Positions 46,901 to 56,700 of a DNA stretch of 64,000 nucleotides are shown one piece after another (position 1 is the stretch's first letter; every line of letters begins with the position of its first letter). The notes below the pieces were generated by a model. It saw only the letters and a list, made by a program, of their open reading frames with translations, searched no databases and had not been told where the DNA came from. This DNA is from Trematomus loennbergii. Taxonomy: Eukaryota; Chordata; Actinopteri; Perciformes; Nototheniidae. The stretch covers positions 4,043,183-4,107,182 of the forward strand of contig JAAOOA010000060.1 in NCBI GenBank assembly GCA_012861695.1. The letters are read 5' to 3'. Made by a program: the position numbers and the translations under genes.

Positions 46901-48781
46901 TGTTTTTTTTTTAAACAAGGAGCTTTTAAGAACACATGAGGATTGCGTCATGGCTCTAGTATATAGTATAACATGTTCCTTTTCTTTTGTTTCTCCCTCT
47001 CTCAGAGCCGCAACGGACAGGTCCAGGTTCTCAACACAAAGCAGGCCCAAAGGAGAAGTCTGAAAGTAAGAAAGTGTCTATATTTGGTCCCACATATGGA
47101 TAACACTCAAGTTTATTCGCAACAAATTCTACCTTTTTATGAAAGTTATAATATTCCGTTTTTTTAAGGAGGTGTTGATTCAACTTAACGTCATTTTGGA
47201 TGTGGTAGTTTTGGTGCTATTGAACTCTTAATGTGTCCTACTGAGACCTGTTATTAATATTTTGTCCACCCCATTTATATCAATGAGAGAAAACGTGTGT
47301 GATGTGCTTGTACTTGTTTGTTGTTTAGTGTAAGAAGTATGTTTTTAATTGTGCATGTTGATTTGCAATTGAATAAGACTTAAAGGGATAGTTTTGAAGT
47401 GAAGGCCAGACACGTTTATTTATTTTTTAGATGGCTAAAATAGATTTCGCTGCTGCCACTGTCCACAGCAGTTCAATATACTGTATGTTTCTTCAGACTG
47501 GGGTGTTCTGACCTTTTTCTCCTGTACCTTTTATACAAACCCCATTTCAAAACATCAGAAATATCCCTTTGACAGCTCTTCAGAATGATTACTGCAGTTA
47601 AATAACAAATGTACTATCTTTTTTTATCTTCAGAACCAAAACCTCTCAAAGCTGCAAAAGACAATATTGGACAAAAGAATGAAGAACGCTCAACAGAAAA
47701 CCTCTTGGATTTAGGTGGGATAATCCAACCCAGAAGCAGTACTCCTCCACCTTATTTTAATAAACCAGGTAGAAGCCATTCAATAAAAGAGTGCTCCACT
47801 GATTTACTATGACAACATCTTTTGGAGTAAGAAAAACTCAAATCGATTCAGCTGTACTAGATGATTTTATTCTACAAATGTTCTCAAAACCTTCCACCTA
47901 AATTGCAAACAGGAAATTAGCCAGTCTGCCTTCTTTTTTTAAACGTGTCCACCTATGCATTCACTAGTCGTCCTCAACACCTGTGAACAGACCTAAATGG
48001 TAATCGTTGGAGATGCCATTTTTTAAGATGCTCTTTTCAATTGTTTTCTTTGTTTTGTTCCCTTAGCCTGAAGACAAATTAATTTGTTGTCTTCTGTTGC
48101 AGAAATGTCGGACATTCCACCAAGCATAACATCTGCTGAAAAAAGAACCGAACTTTTGAAATGTAAGTGTATGATTGTAGGAGGCATCATCCCCTATTAT
48201 AGTATCAACAAAGTTTGTTGTGAAAATGTTGATTTTTGTCCCTACCAGATGGTACAGTTCTCACTTTGGATCCAAAGACGGCCCACAAACGCATCGCTCT
48301 GAGTGAGGGCTTCACTAAGGCCTCGGTGTCAGATGAACACACAGACTATCCCGACTGCCCTGAACGCTTCTCGGTCTGCTCCCAGGTGCTCGCCTCCCAG
48401 AGTTTCTCTCGAGGCCGCCACTACTGGGAAGTGCGACTGAGCTGCAACAACTTCATTGGCGTAGGCTTGGCTTACAGAAGCATTGACCGCAAAGGTCCCA
48501 CCAGTCGACTGGGCCGCAACGACCAGTCCTGGTGTATCGAGTGGTTCAATGTCAAGCTGTCCGCTTGGCACAACAGCAATGAGACCGTGCTGGTCAATCT
48601 CAATCCAGAGCGCGTAGGCGTGCTGTTGGATTGTGACGAGGGCACTGCTACGTTCTATAACGTGGCAGACAGGGCGTATCCCTTCCACACCTTTGTGTTC
48701 CCCTTTGCCCAAGCTGTGTGTCCAGCTTTCTGGATTTTCTCAAGTGGCTCGTCCATTTCTGCGTGCAAGCTTCAGGCATGA
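37986..48781 (+). CDS. TRIM25-like E3 ubiquitin ligase, copy B
   Basis: Best candidate for a working gene. Exon 1 (37986-38588) encodes a C3HC4 RING with ligands C21, C24, C36, H38, C41, C44, C55, C58, B-box 1 from C108 and B-box 2 from C158. Coiled coil: 39786-39881 and 40110-40343 (ends LLSQSQTLAFLQ). Then 41472-41640; linker exons 44118-44291, 44491-44511, 44887-44982, 45182-45202, 45970-46020, 47006-47065, 47634-47768, 48103-48162; and PRY/SPRY exon 48249-48781 (LTLDPKTAHKRIALSEGF, ERFSVCSQVL, HYWEV, VGVLLDCDEG). Small exon 5 (from 41924) is split by a transposon. All other exons are phase 1-1 at that point, so skipping it keeps one frame of 751 codons including stop. TRIM25 ubiquitinates RIG-I-pathway proteins, and its SPRY domain chooses the partner. 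No single-exon N-terminal extension is visible. Could be another TRIM16/25-group member, but TRIM25 is the best fit. Confidence 0.82.
38696..39648. mobile_element. hAT insertion in copy B intron 1
   Basis: Starts CAGTGGCGGTTCTAGACC and ends GTCAGAACCGCCCCTG. The 8-bp target duplication CACTGCAT is perfect (38688-38695, 39649-39656), and copy A preserves the uninterrupted site (CTCACTGCATTAAAACG). Internal words such as AAGCATCAATCTGGTGCACT are shared with the 46037-46778 element, pointing to a common transposase-gene remnant. Confidence 0.9.
40484..41124 (-). mobile_element. L2-like LINE reverse transcriptase fragment in copy B intron 3
   Basis: The minus strand reads NNYRPISKLSVLAKVLERLV, QSGFRKQHSTTATM, LFIDLSKAFDTVDHRIL and, after a short gap, NGVPQDSVLGPLLFSIYINS. 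These are RT blocks of an L2-type ORF2. It is truncated before the active-site YADD, where a frameshift occurs. Absent from the same intron of copy A, so inserted after the duplication. A MITE scrap (40378-40483) lies beside it. Confidence 0.85.
41138..41310 (+). repeat. Dispersed fish retroposon tail
   Basis: Begins with four ATTAC units and continues ATTTAGCTGACGCTTTTATC and GAAAGCGACTTACATTAAGT, a widespread teleost repeat. Missing from copy A intron 3. A relative is at 61955-62125. Confidence 0.65.
41940..43649. mobile_element. Fold-back DNA element splitting exon 5 of copy B
   Basis: The ends CCCAGCTAG and CTAGCTGGG are inverted repeats with GG on both sides. Copy A has the uninterrupted exon (AAGCACTGGACCTCATCCC), so the boundaries are exact. 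Left arm 41943-42120 and internal arm 42940-43092 are long reverse complements (GGATAACGTTCT against AGAACGTTATCC). The rest is rich in GAACGTT words. No transposase; superfamily unassigned. Confidence 0.88.
44528..44720 (+). mobile_element. L2-like LINE 3' tail inside copy B linker
   Basis: Contains CAGCACTTTGGCTCGACC and GTGCTATATAAATAAAACCTG ending in TGATTTGCTTTGATTTGAT, the reverse complement of the 24043-24110 LINE tail. It interrupts the intron sequence GTTTATGGTGGAAC that is continuous at 45213 and in copy A. Confidence 0.8.
44887..45202 (+). repeat. Internal tandem duplication of linker exons in copy B
   Basis: Repeats the segment 44168-44511: the GRPLIE...AQKT exon, its 3' intron and the 21-nt NxNPGIL exon. 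The duplicated exon is shortened at the 5' end. Its acceptor TGTTCTCCAG is a hybrid, intron sequence identical to that before 45970 joined to mid-exon sequence. Both copies keep phase 1, so the duplication would add 39 residues to the Pro/Gly-rich linker. Confidence 0.8.
45263..45848. mobile_element. Harbinger-type MITE in copy B linker intron
   Basis: The ends CGGACCGTCCACACAGC and CTGTGTGGACGGTCCG are inverted repeats with a 3-bp TTA duplication (45260-45262, 45849-45851). The empty site GACTCTTACTCGATT survives 500 bp upstream at about 44760 in the sister half of the internal duplication. This dates the insertion after that duplication. Confidence 0.87.
46037..46778. mobile_element. hAT-like element in copy B
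   Basis: Starts CAGTGTTTATCAAAGTGGGG and ends CCCCACTTTGAAAAACACTG, with about 60-bp inverted arms (GAGGCATGACAGGG) and further inverted subterminal blocks around GTCTCTGTGTTTCATTCAAG. The flanks do not form a target duplication. About 160 bp present in copy A (30217-30378) is missing, so insertion was accompanied by a deletion. Confidence 0.8.
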
Positions 48782-51700
48782 GGAGCATATGCACAGAATT
48801 GGCATGCGGGCACACTCGTAATACACAGCCTTTTCTTCTAAATACACTCATAATAATGGAATATAATACACTGCTTTGTTCACTTATTAAGACATTCCCT
48901 GTTAACCCACCTCCAGCTAACATTTAGTCAAAATCAATGTTGCCTTTTTGAAGTTGAAGTTGCAACTAAATGGTTCTTTGTGCTGTTGGAGTGTGTCAGG
49001 TGAAACTTGATTATCCCCACTATTAGTGCTCGCTGATTTAGCTTGGCTTTAACAAAGAAAATGAAGAATAACTCAAATGTGTTTGTCTGAAAATGTCAGC
49101 ACACAGTCCTTATCTTCTAAACTTAAATGGACTCGGATGCAAACGATAGCGCCATCGCTGTTGTCGTTAGCTATGCTAGCTGTGATTTACAGCAGCTTAA
49201 TTTTTGGTTATGTGACCAAAAACGATTAAGACGGCTTTTCTAAACACGTAAAAAGCAACATGCTTTGTGTTTTCCAGTCTATAAACTGCATCCCAGGTGG
49301 TTTGAACACACCTGAGCATCGATATGACTTCTGTTATTAGGATTATAAGAAGAACGTGCACTGTACTCTTACCGTACAGCATGTGTGTGCTAGTCTTTCT
49401 CCTGTATTGTGACTGTGACTGGATAAAGAAGTGAATTATTACGTCACGCTCCAGCATGTGTCAGTACAGTGTTTTCATATGTCCGCATGTGGAAAATGTA
49501 CGATCGTTTTGAAGTGCATTGAAGTGAAGCTCTTAAGGTTATAGGGCTGGGCGATATGGCAAAACATTTGATGAAGTTATTTGTTTTTCATTCTGATGAC
49601 CTTTAAAAGATTTCTTACAGTCTCTAAATCGTTTTACCTTTTGATCCAAAATCAATAATCAACCATCCGTGTTTAATGGCTTGTGCATTTCAGACTACTT
49701 TAAAAAAAATGTTCTTGATACTACAGGTATACATTTGCAAAAGAAACTGAATTGTTCCCGCAAGTTAATGCCTCTTATAATATGAGAATATTGGAGGTTT
49801 TTTTCTCATGATTGTTCAGTTTTTATATTAAAACCCTTCTCCCTAACTTTCAATTGCTAATTTACGCCACTGTAAGGTTGCAAGTTGATTGGTTAGAACA
49901 TAATTAGTTTCTGCGATGTGATTGGCTGTTCCATGTGCGAGAGCAGAGTACAATGCAGTAGACTTTCGCAGTAGTTGGCATTAGCGGTGTTACAGTGTTT
50001 TTACAAATGCTGATTAAATGATGTGCCCGACAGCCATTCAACATAAAAGTATCAGAATCTTCAACAATCTTTTCTTGTTATATCTCCGGTGTAGTCAATA
50101 ACACAGGTTATGTCTCCAGTTTATTAACCGGTGGAAAAGGTTTCCTCAACCGTGGCATCGCTTCCCTACTGACCATGTATTGACATTTTGTTTATCAAGA
50201 AAAGTGCATATATCGTTATCGCCCAGCTCTAAAGCGTCACTTCCTCAACTCTCTGACTTTTTTTCGGCTGATGTGAATTAAAGTCAAATAGACAAGTTCC
50301 ATCAAGTTTTGATGAATCTTTCCTTTTGATTGTTTTTATGGGATTTTACCTTTTATTGGTGACGTTAGAGGAAATAATTGAGGGAAAGGAAACGGGTGTC
50401 GTTCTTGCATCCTTTACTCCATAGATGTACATTGATATACAATTTCACATCTATGGTGGGCACATTAAACTAACAAGCCATCAGCCTGGTCTGTTGGCTT
50501 TGTGTAAGGTGGTATGAAGCTAGTTAGCTGTATAGTTTCACAGGGGTTAATTATTTGTTGTGTGATACAAAGTTTACCCCAGCTTGTAAGATGATGATGT
50601 CCCGCGATGGTGCTCATCTTGCAGGTGCTAAATCATGTGAAACAACAAACTGTATGGGTGTCTAGCAGTAGAGATCTGTCTACACAACATGCGGTGGTAC
50701 GTTCACGGTGAACTTAGCCGTTTGAACACAGTTCTCTGTTCTAATAACCTCACAGGTTTTAGCGGTTCCGAAAAAAAAAAGAAACTTTTTCTTGATGATT
50801 TTGCTGAAAAGCTGGTAAAGGTTTGGACGTGATCTCAGTTTTGAGTCTTAATGGTTGGATAAGTTCAAATATCTCAGATTCGTTTCAGGCAATGCACTTC
50901 AGGTACAGTGTTATTATTAGGCTCCATGCTATTGTGTGAAGGAACAGTACATCATTGCATGTAAAGTCTGAACCTGTATAATGAAATCTGCTGTTTTCTG
51001 TTAACACAAGTCAACACAATGAAGAGCTGTGGTTTGGGACACAGCTCCGCAGACTCCTGTGACGTGATGATCATTTTGTTTGTTTGCCGTGCATTTACTG
51101 AAACTGTGTTCATTGTTCTTAGCATCATATATGGTCGAGGGTTGTATAACACTTGAACTGTCAAACCAAACCAACCTTTGTGTAATGCTTAATGTACGGT
51201 GGTTGTTTTCAGGTGTTTGCCATTATCTTAAAATTCCAGTGATTATGGCTCTTTTACATTAAATCAATCTCTAAATAAATAAACCAATGCTTCTTATTAA
51301 TAAAGTGTGCTCTATCAAAAACGTTTCTTTTCTTTTTGCGAAGACACTGGTGGTTAAAAGAGCACTAGATTTTGGGAAATTCTCCCTTTGTTATTTCTTA
51401 CCAATAAGTGATAGAATCGATATCTACAGACATCTGTGGGCCGTTCAGATGCAGAGAGATTACATTTATATATTGTCCTCACGGAAACTTAAAACTATAT
51501 TTGATCTTCAAAATGTCAGTGTTACTCTTAATCTGATGAACATTTGGGAATCACATTAAATATGCTTTTCCTGCTCGTTCTCATCTATTCAGAAGTAGAG
51601 GCATCACGCAGCTAGCAACTAGTTGCAATTCAGCCTAATGAAAAGCCATTTTTAAAAGCAATATACATTTTTATCTTTGCATCATTGGCTTGCAATAACA

Positions 51701-52040
51701 TTGTAACAATGCCATGGCCATTAAAATAAACTCTAGCGCCTTCAAATTATATATTAGGATACCTGAAATAGTGTACCATATAGTAAAACCCTCTTTAATG
51801 TCATTTAAATGAGCCATTGATGCCCTAATGTCTTATAAAATTGGTGCTAGATTTGCTATCAATAACATCTCCAGGTGACTTACTGTATTGATTTATTTGA
51901 GAGACTTTCAGACACACACATCCTACTTAGAATTAGTTTGATTCATGAAACATAGCTAAGGCTGAAACAGGGTTACATTTGGTTGAAAAGTTGTGTTTGA
52001 ATAGTAAACAGATGTCACGCCCATCTATTCATTAGGACTT
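46970..52040. repeat. Segmental duplication block, copy B side
   Basis: Partner of 30694-35960. See that entry for the differences. It ends against a solo-LTR-like insertion at 52042; homology to copy A then resumes for about 80 bp from 52518. Confidence 0.92.
49544..50229. mobile_element. MITE with GGGCTGGGCGATA ends (copy B flank)
   Basis: Orthologous to 33294-34053, shortened by a deletion of about 70 bp near 49710. Confidence 0.75.
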
Positions 52041-52041
52041 G

Positions 52042-52517
52042 TGTAACCGGTGTGGTTAAGCGGTCTCTGCGTTGTGTTGATATGGACGAGACCCGAGCCA
52101 GCGTAAAGTTGAGACGATCTGTTTAATGACTGACAGATAAAAACGATCAGTTTACAACAGTTTCCCTCAGTGACTCCTCTCACGTGCAACGTTTACAAAA
52201 AGGGCACATACCTGACAGATAAAAACGATCAGTTTTACAACAGTTTCCCTCAGTGACTCCTCTCACGTGCAACGTTTACAAAAAGGGCAGAGGAAACGGG
52301 AGGGACACAATATATAGGGGGGAAAGTCCTCACAACAATGAACTCCTGAGCACAGCGACCACACTTCAGAGGTTCCGCCCACTGATCTCCGTCCTTGCCA
52401 GGTATTTAACATTCAATAAAATGAAGAACACAGAATAAAATAATATAAAACACAGAATTTGTGTGATTATACAATATTAAATTAAATAAACCCCACTGCA
52501 TATTTACATCTGTTACA
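52042..52517. mobile_element. Probable solo LTR
   Basis: The 476-bp insert begins TGTAACCGG and ends TGTTACA, flanked by CTTG on both sides (52038-52041, 52518-52521). The copy A flank keeps the empty site GGACTTGTATG (about 35800). Inside, a roughly 78-bp unit (GACAGATAAAAACGATCAG to AAAAAGGGCA) is present twice in tandem (about 52130-52208 and 52212-52290), and AATAAA hexamers occur near the 3' end. TG...CA ends with a 4-bp duplication fit a retroelement LTR. No internal retroviral genes are present. Confidence 0.7.
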
Positions 52518-52599
52518 CTTGTATGTATTTTTTTAAATGGCTTGAAATCAACGGCTATTACCTTTATATATATTTGTGGTGTTTGCAATTAAACTGGAG

Positions 52600-53112
52600 G
52601 GGAAAAAAAAACTCATTAAACGTTAGCAATGTTGACGAGCAGCGGCAGCCGGAGCCAGAGGCTAACGATAGCTCACCTGCCTCACCACCATCATTGCCAT
52701 CTAGCTCCACAAGTGAAGCTGTATCCGTGGCTGTGGCTGTGCAACCTTCTTCTCCAGCCAGCCAGGAGGAGAGGCTGGATATGGCTGTGCCCGGCGGTGG
52801 TCCAACAGTTCCCCCAAGGGCCCCAACCGATAGGGGACTCTATGGTGCTATTGAGACCCCCGACGCCAAGATCAAAAGCTATATTATAGCAACCGGTCTA
52901 TGTAGGCCTACCGGCCCATTCCCCAGAGACAAACATCAAGGAAACAGGTGTAAGGATGATGTTGATAGCCTATAAATGTGGCGCTTCTGAGTGGTTGTGT
53001 ATGTCCGTGCGTGTGTGAGCACATCAGCGTGCGCTTATGTTTGGGGCAATGGGGGGGGAGGCCCCAAAACAATATTTGCACCGGGGCCAATCACAACCTT
53101 GTTACGCCACTG
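52600..53112 (+). mobile_element. hAT transposon remnant with N-terminal ORF fragment
   Basis: One open frame (52629-52972) has the low-complexity Ser/Pro/Glu stretch and then TPDAKIKSYIIATG, GPFPRDKHQGN, like the start of hAT-type transposase ORFs of fish. It ends at ATTTGCACCGGGGCCAATCA and GTTACGCCACTG, a hAT-style right terminus (CAGTGGCGTAAC on the other strand). The left terminus and the rest of the gene are missing. The right end touches the start of the copy C block exactly. Confidence 0.5.
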
Positions 53113-53113
53113 G

Positions 53114-53212
53114 TCAGAAGTCATGAGTTTCTCCCTCTTATCAGAGAGATAACACACACTATATTGCCTGAATGTTTCCCAGAGAGCTTAGTTAGCTGCA
53201 CCAGCGGAGAAG
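53114..53212 (+). other. Probable 5' noncoding exon of TRIM copy C
   Basis: Near-identical to 37379-37477, with the same AGAAG/GTATGT donor. It is part of the 1.2-kb block shared with copy B. Confidence 0.5.
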
Positions 53213-53702
53213 GTATGTTGGTGTAAATGTAGTGTATAGACATACGATCTGTTAAGATACATATTATGTGTTTCTTGGTTTACACATTTATTTCTATAAC
53301 AGGAATATTGTGAGATGATCGATTGTATGTTGAGAGTTGTTTAAGCAGTGAAAGCTTGATGTTTTTTTACAATGTTACAACTTTAAAGATATATATAGGT
53401 TGTAATTGTTTTATTTGTATACATGTGTGTTTTTTATATTTTGAAAAATCTTCTTACATTTGGAATATATATAGGCTATATATATTTTTATGTCAGATTA
53501 TTTAAATAAATAATAATTATGTTGATGAATCTGTTGTTGGAAGGGCCCCCTGGAAATGTTTGCATAGACAGACTGTAGAAACGCCACTAAGAACATCATG
53601 TTGGTGTGGAAAAAACTCTATTAGGCCACTTGGTTTTCCTGAAATAGAAAAGTTAAGTTTCGTTTCTCCCTCGCAGCTCAGAGCCCAGCCCACTGGAGTT
53701 TC

Positions 53703-56700
53703 ATGATGGCGGCGATGGACCAGAGTCCGTTTTCTCTGTTGAGTCTGGAGGAAGAGCTGAGCTGCAGCATCTGTCTGTGTCCCTTTGACTGCCCGGTGAC
53801 CATCCCCTGCGGACACAACTTCTGCCAGGACTGCCTCCTCGCCAGCTGGAAGGACTCCTACAGCTGTCCTCAGTGTCGGACCCACTTCCCCACCAAACCG
53901 GAGCTGAAGAAAAACACGGTCCTCAGCACCCTCGTGGAGACCTTCAACCTGCGGACGACCAAGAGCGAGGCCGACCTGGGGACAGCAGAGGACAGCCAAG
54001 CGGAGAGCCAGGATGTCATACGCTGTGATACATGTATGGAAGCAGAAGCGGCGCAGACCTGCCTCACCTGCATGGCCTCTTTCTGCGAGGAGCACCTGCG
54101 GCCTCACCGGGAAAACCCAAGATTTAGAGTCCACCAGCTGAGTGAGCCTGTCGGCGACCTGTCCGAGCGCATCTGCCCGGACCACCACAAGCTGATGGAG
54201 CTCTTCTGCAGCCAGCATTGCCGTCCCATCTGCAGCCTCTGCCTCCAGCTGGTCCACAAAGGCTGCTCCTTTATGTCCCCGGAGGAGCAGAGGAACCTGA
54301 AAGAGGTGTGTGTAAAGTATTAAAAAGAACAAAATGATTGGTAAACAACTTGTTTCAAAATAAATTATGCAAGAATGAACTATAAAAAAAGCAGTTAAAG
54401 TGACAGGTAATAAGGTAAAGGTCCAAGACACATTTTACATTCTATAATAGAACCTGTTAATAAGTTAGCGATATGTGCTGATAAGCTGAGTTTGTTTGTC
54501 CTCTTAGCCAGGTTAGCTGCTCCTCCTTTTTCCTGTCTATGTGCTAAGCTAGCTACACATACCGTACAGTCAAAGGAGTTAAATAATCAGTCTCTATAAC
54601 ACATTATACTCTAAAGACTCAGTAGTTAACTAAATAAAGGATACAAGAAAGAAAACAATAACGTATGTTATAGACTTCGTAGACTTTTGTAACAACAAAT
54701 ACATAAAACCGGACATAAGATTTAATTATTGTTTTGTTTTGTTCCTTGTCTCTCCTTTATTTGGCTCTTATAGAAGTGTGTTTTTATGGAGCGGAGTAAG
54801 GAAAGCTCTTAGGATGATACTCTACTGCCCCTTTTTTATATCTGTATTACAATCAGATTTCCTCTACCTTTTAATGTTAGTACTTCTGTTATATTCTTTT
54901 TTTCCCTATATTTTGATTAGGATCTTCAATTCTTTAAAATTATTTGCTTCTACTTTCTTATTATTTTCATCATTGTCTGGGATTTGTTGCCTTTTTTCTC
55001 ACATACAAATAAGAGAATATGAGACTTGCATTATGGCTTTTTTGTCTTTTTTTTTTATTTAAGTATATCAAAAGATTAGTTTGTTTCTTTTGAGGGAAAA
55101 AAATATATGTATGTACGAAATTGGTCATTAGAGTAAAATATCCAGGCTGTGTGGAAGCAAGCTCTGGTATCGCCCCTCTTGAAAGCTGGTGATCCCACAG
55201 AGTTGAATAACTATCGTCCTATCTCAAATCTTTCTGTGTTTCAAGATTCTTGAGTCCCTTGTTTCTACTCAGCTAAAACTTTTTTTAAATTCACACACAT
55301 CCTTAACCCTATTCAATCTGGATTCAGATCAAAGCACAGTACTGTGACTGCCGTCTGAAAGTCTTAGACGATATTAAGGCTGCTTTGGATAAGAAATCAG
55401 TTTGTGTTGCATTGTTTATTGACCTAGCCAAAGCATTTGACACTGTTGATCACCACATTATGTCTAATGTTATGTTGGTGTCTCGTTTCGGTCACAATGC
55501 ATTTGCTGGTTTCAGAGTTATCTAACCGACCGTACTCAATGCGTCAGGTTGGGTAGTACTGTCTCTGACCCTGTCACCTTGGAGAAGGGAGTTCCACAGG
55601 GCTCTATTTTGGGGCCCTTGCTCTTTTTATTATATGTAAACAATATTTGTAATCAGATGCAATTTTCTACCTATCATATGTATGCTGATGACACGATTGT
55701 ATACTCGTGTGTTCCTTCTCTGGATATGGCCGTTTCCAATTTAAAATCAGATTTTATCACGCTGCAGCATGCACTTCTTGATGCCAAACTGCTATTGAAC
55801 AGTAAGAAAACCAAAGCAATGCTTTTTGCTCCCAAGTCAGCGTCCTCCTCTTGCCTCTCCATTGACACCCTTGATGGCGTTTCTGTTGAGTTTGTTGATA
55901 CCTACAAATATCTGGGCTTTTGGTTGGACAGTAATCTGAACTTTAAACGCCATATTGAAGTTTTAACAAAGAAATTGAAATTCACTCTTGGCTTCCTTTA
56001 CAGACTTAAATGTTGTTTTTCAATTTCATCCCGTAAAAGGTTGGTCTCTGGCTTATTCCTGTCCCAGCTGGACTACGGTGATACAATCTATAGATTTGCC
56101 TGTCCCACTGTTTTGGCCAAACTTGACCCACTCTACCATGCTGCACTGCGTTATATATCAAATGCACCCTATAGGACTCATCATTGCACACTGTATAGCC
56201 TAACTGGATGGTCCTCACTTACTATGCGTAGGATGCAGCACTGGTTTTTATTAATGTATAAAGCCATTTTAGGTAAGCTTCCACTCTACATATGTGTCAG
56301 ATTTGCCCCAGTTTGGGACTCTTACAACCTCAGATCCAGTGCCTGGATACGGTTCCAGGTCCTGCTGTACGGACTGAGGCTGGAAAAAGGAGTCTTTCTT
56401 ATTATGGTCCTTGGTCTTGGAATGACCTTCAATCACGCTTTAAACTGATGGCACTTGTCTCTATATCATGTTTTAAATTGAAGTTGAATGAAGTCCTCAC
56501 CACCAGCTGCTCTTGCAGTAACAGGTAGTGTACTTTTCTTACTGTCCTAATGTGCACAATGTAGTGACTGCTTTTTCGTCTTTTGTTTTCTTAGTTATGT
56601 TCTCTGTATTTTATATGTTTGTGTTATGTGTTATGTGTAACGTTGCTGCCTTCTTGGCCAGGTCAGCATTGAAAATGAGATTTTATCTCAATGTTTTTAT

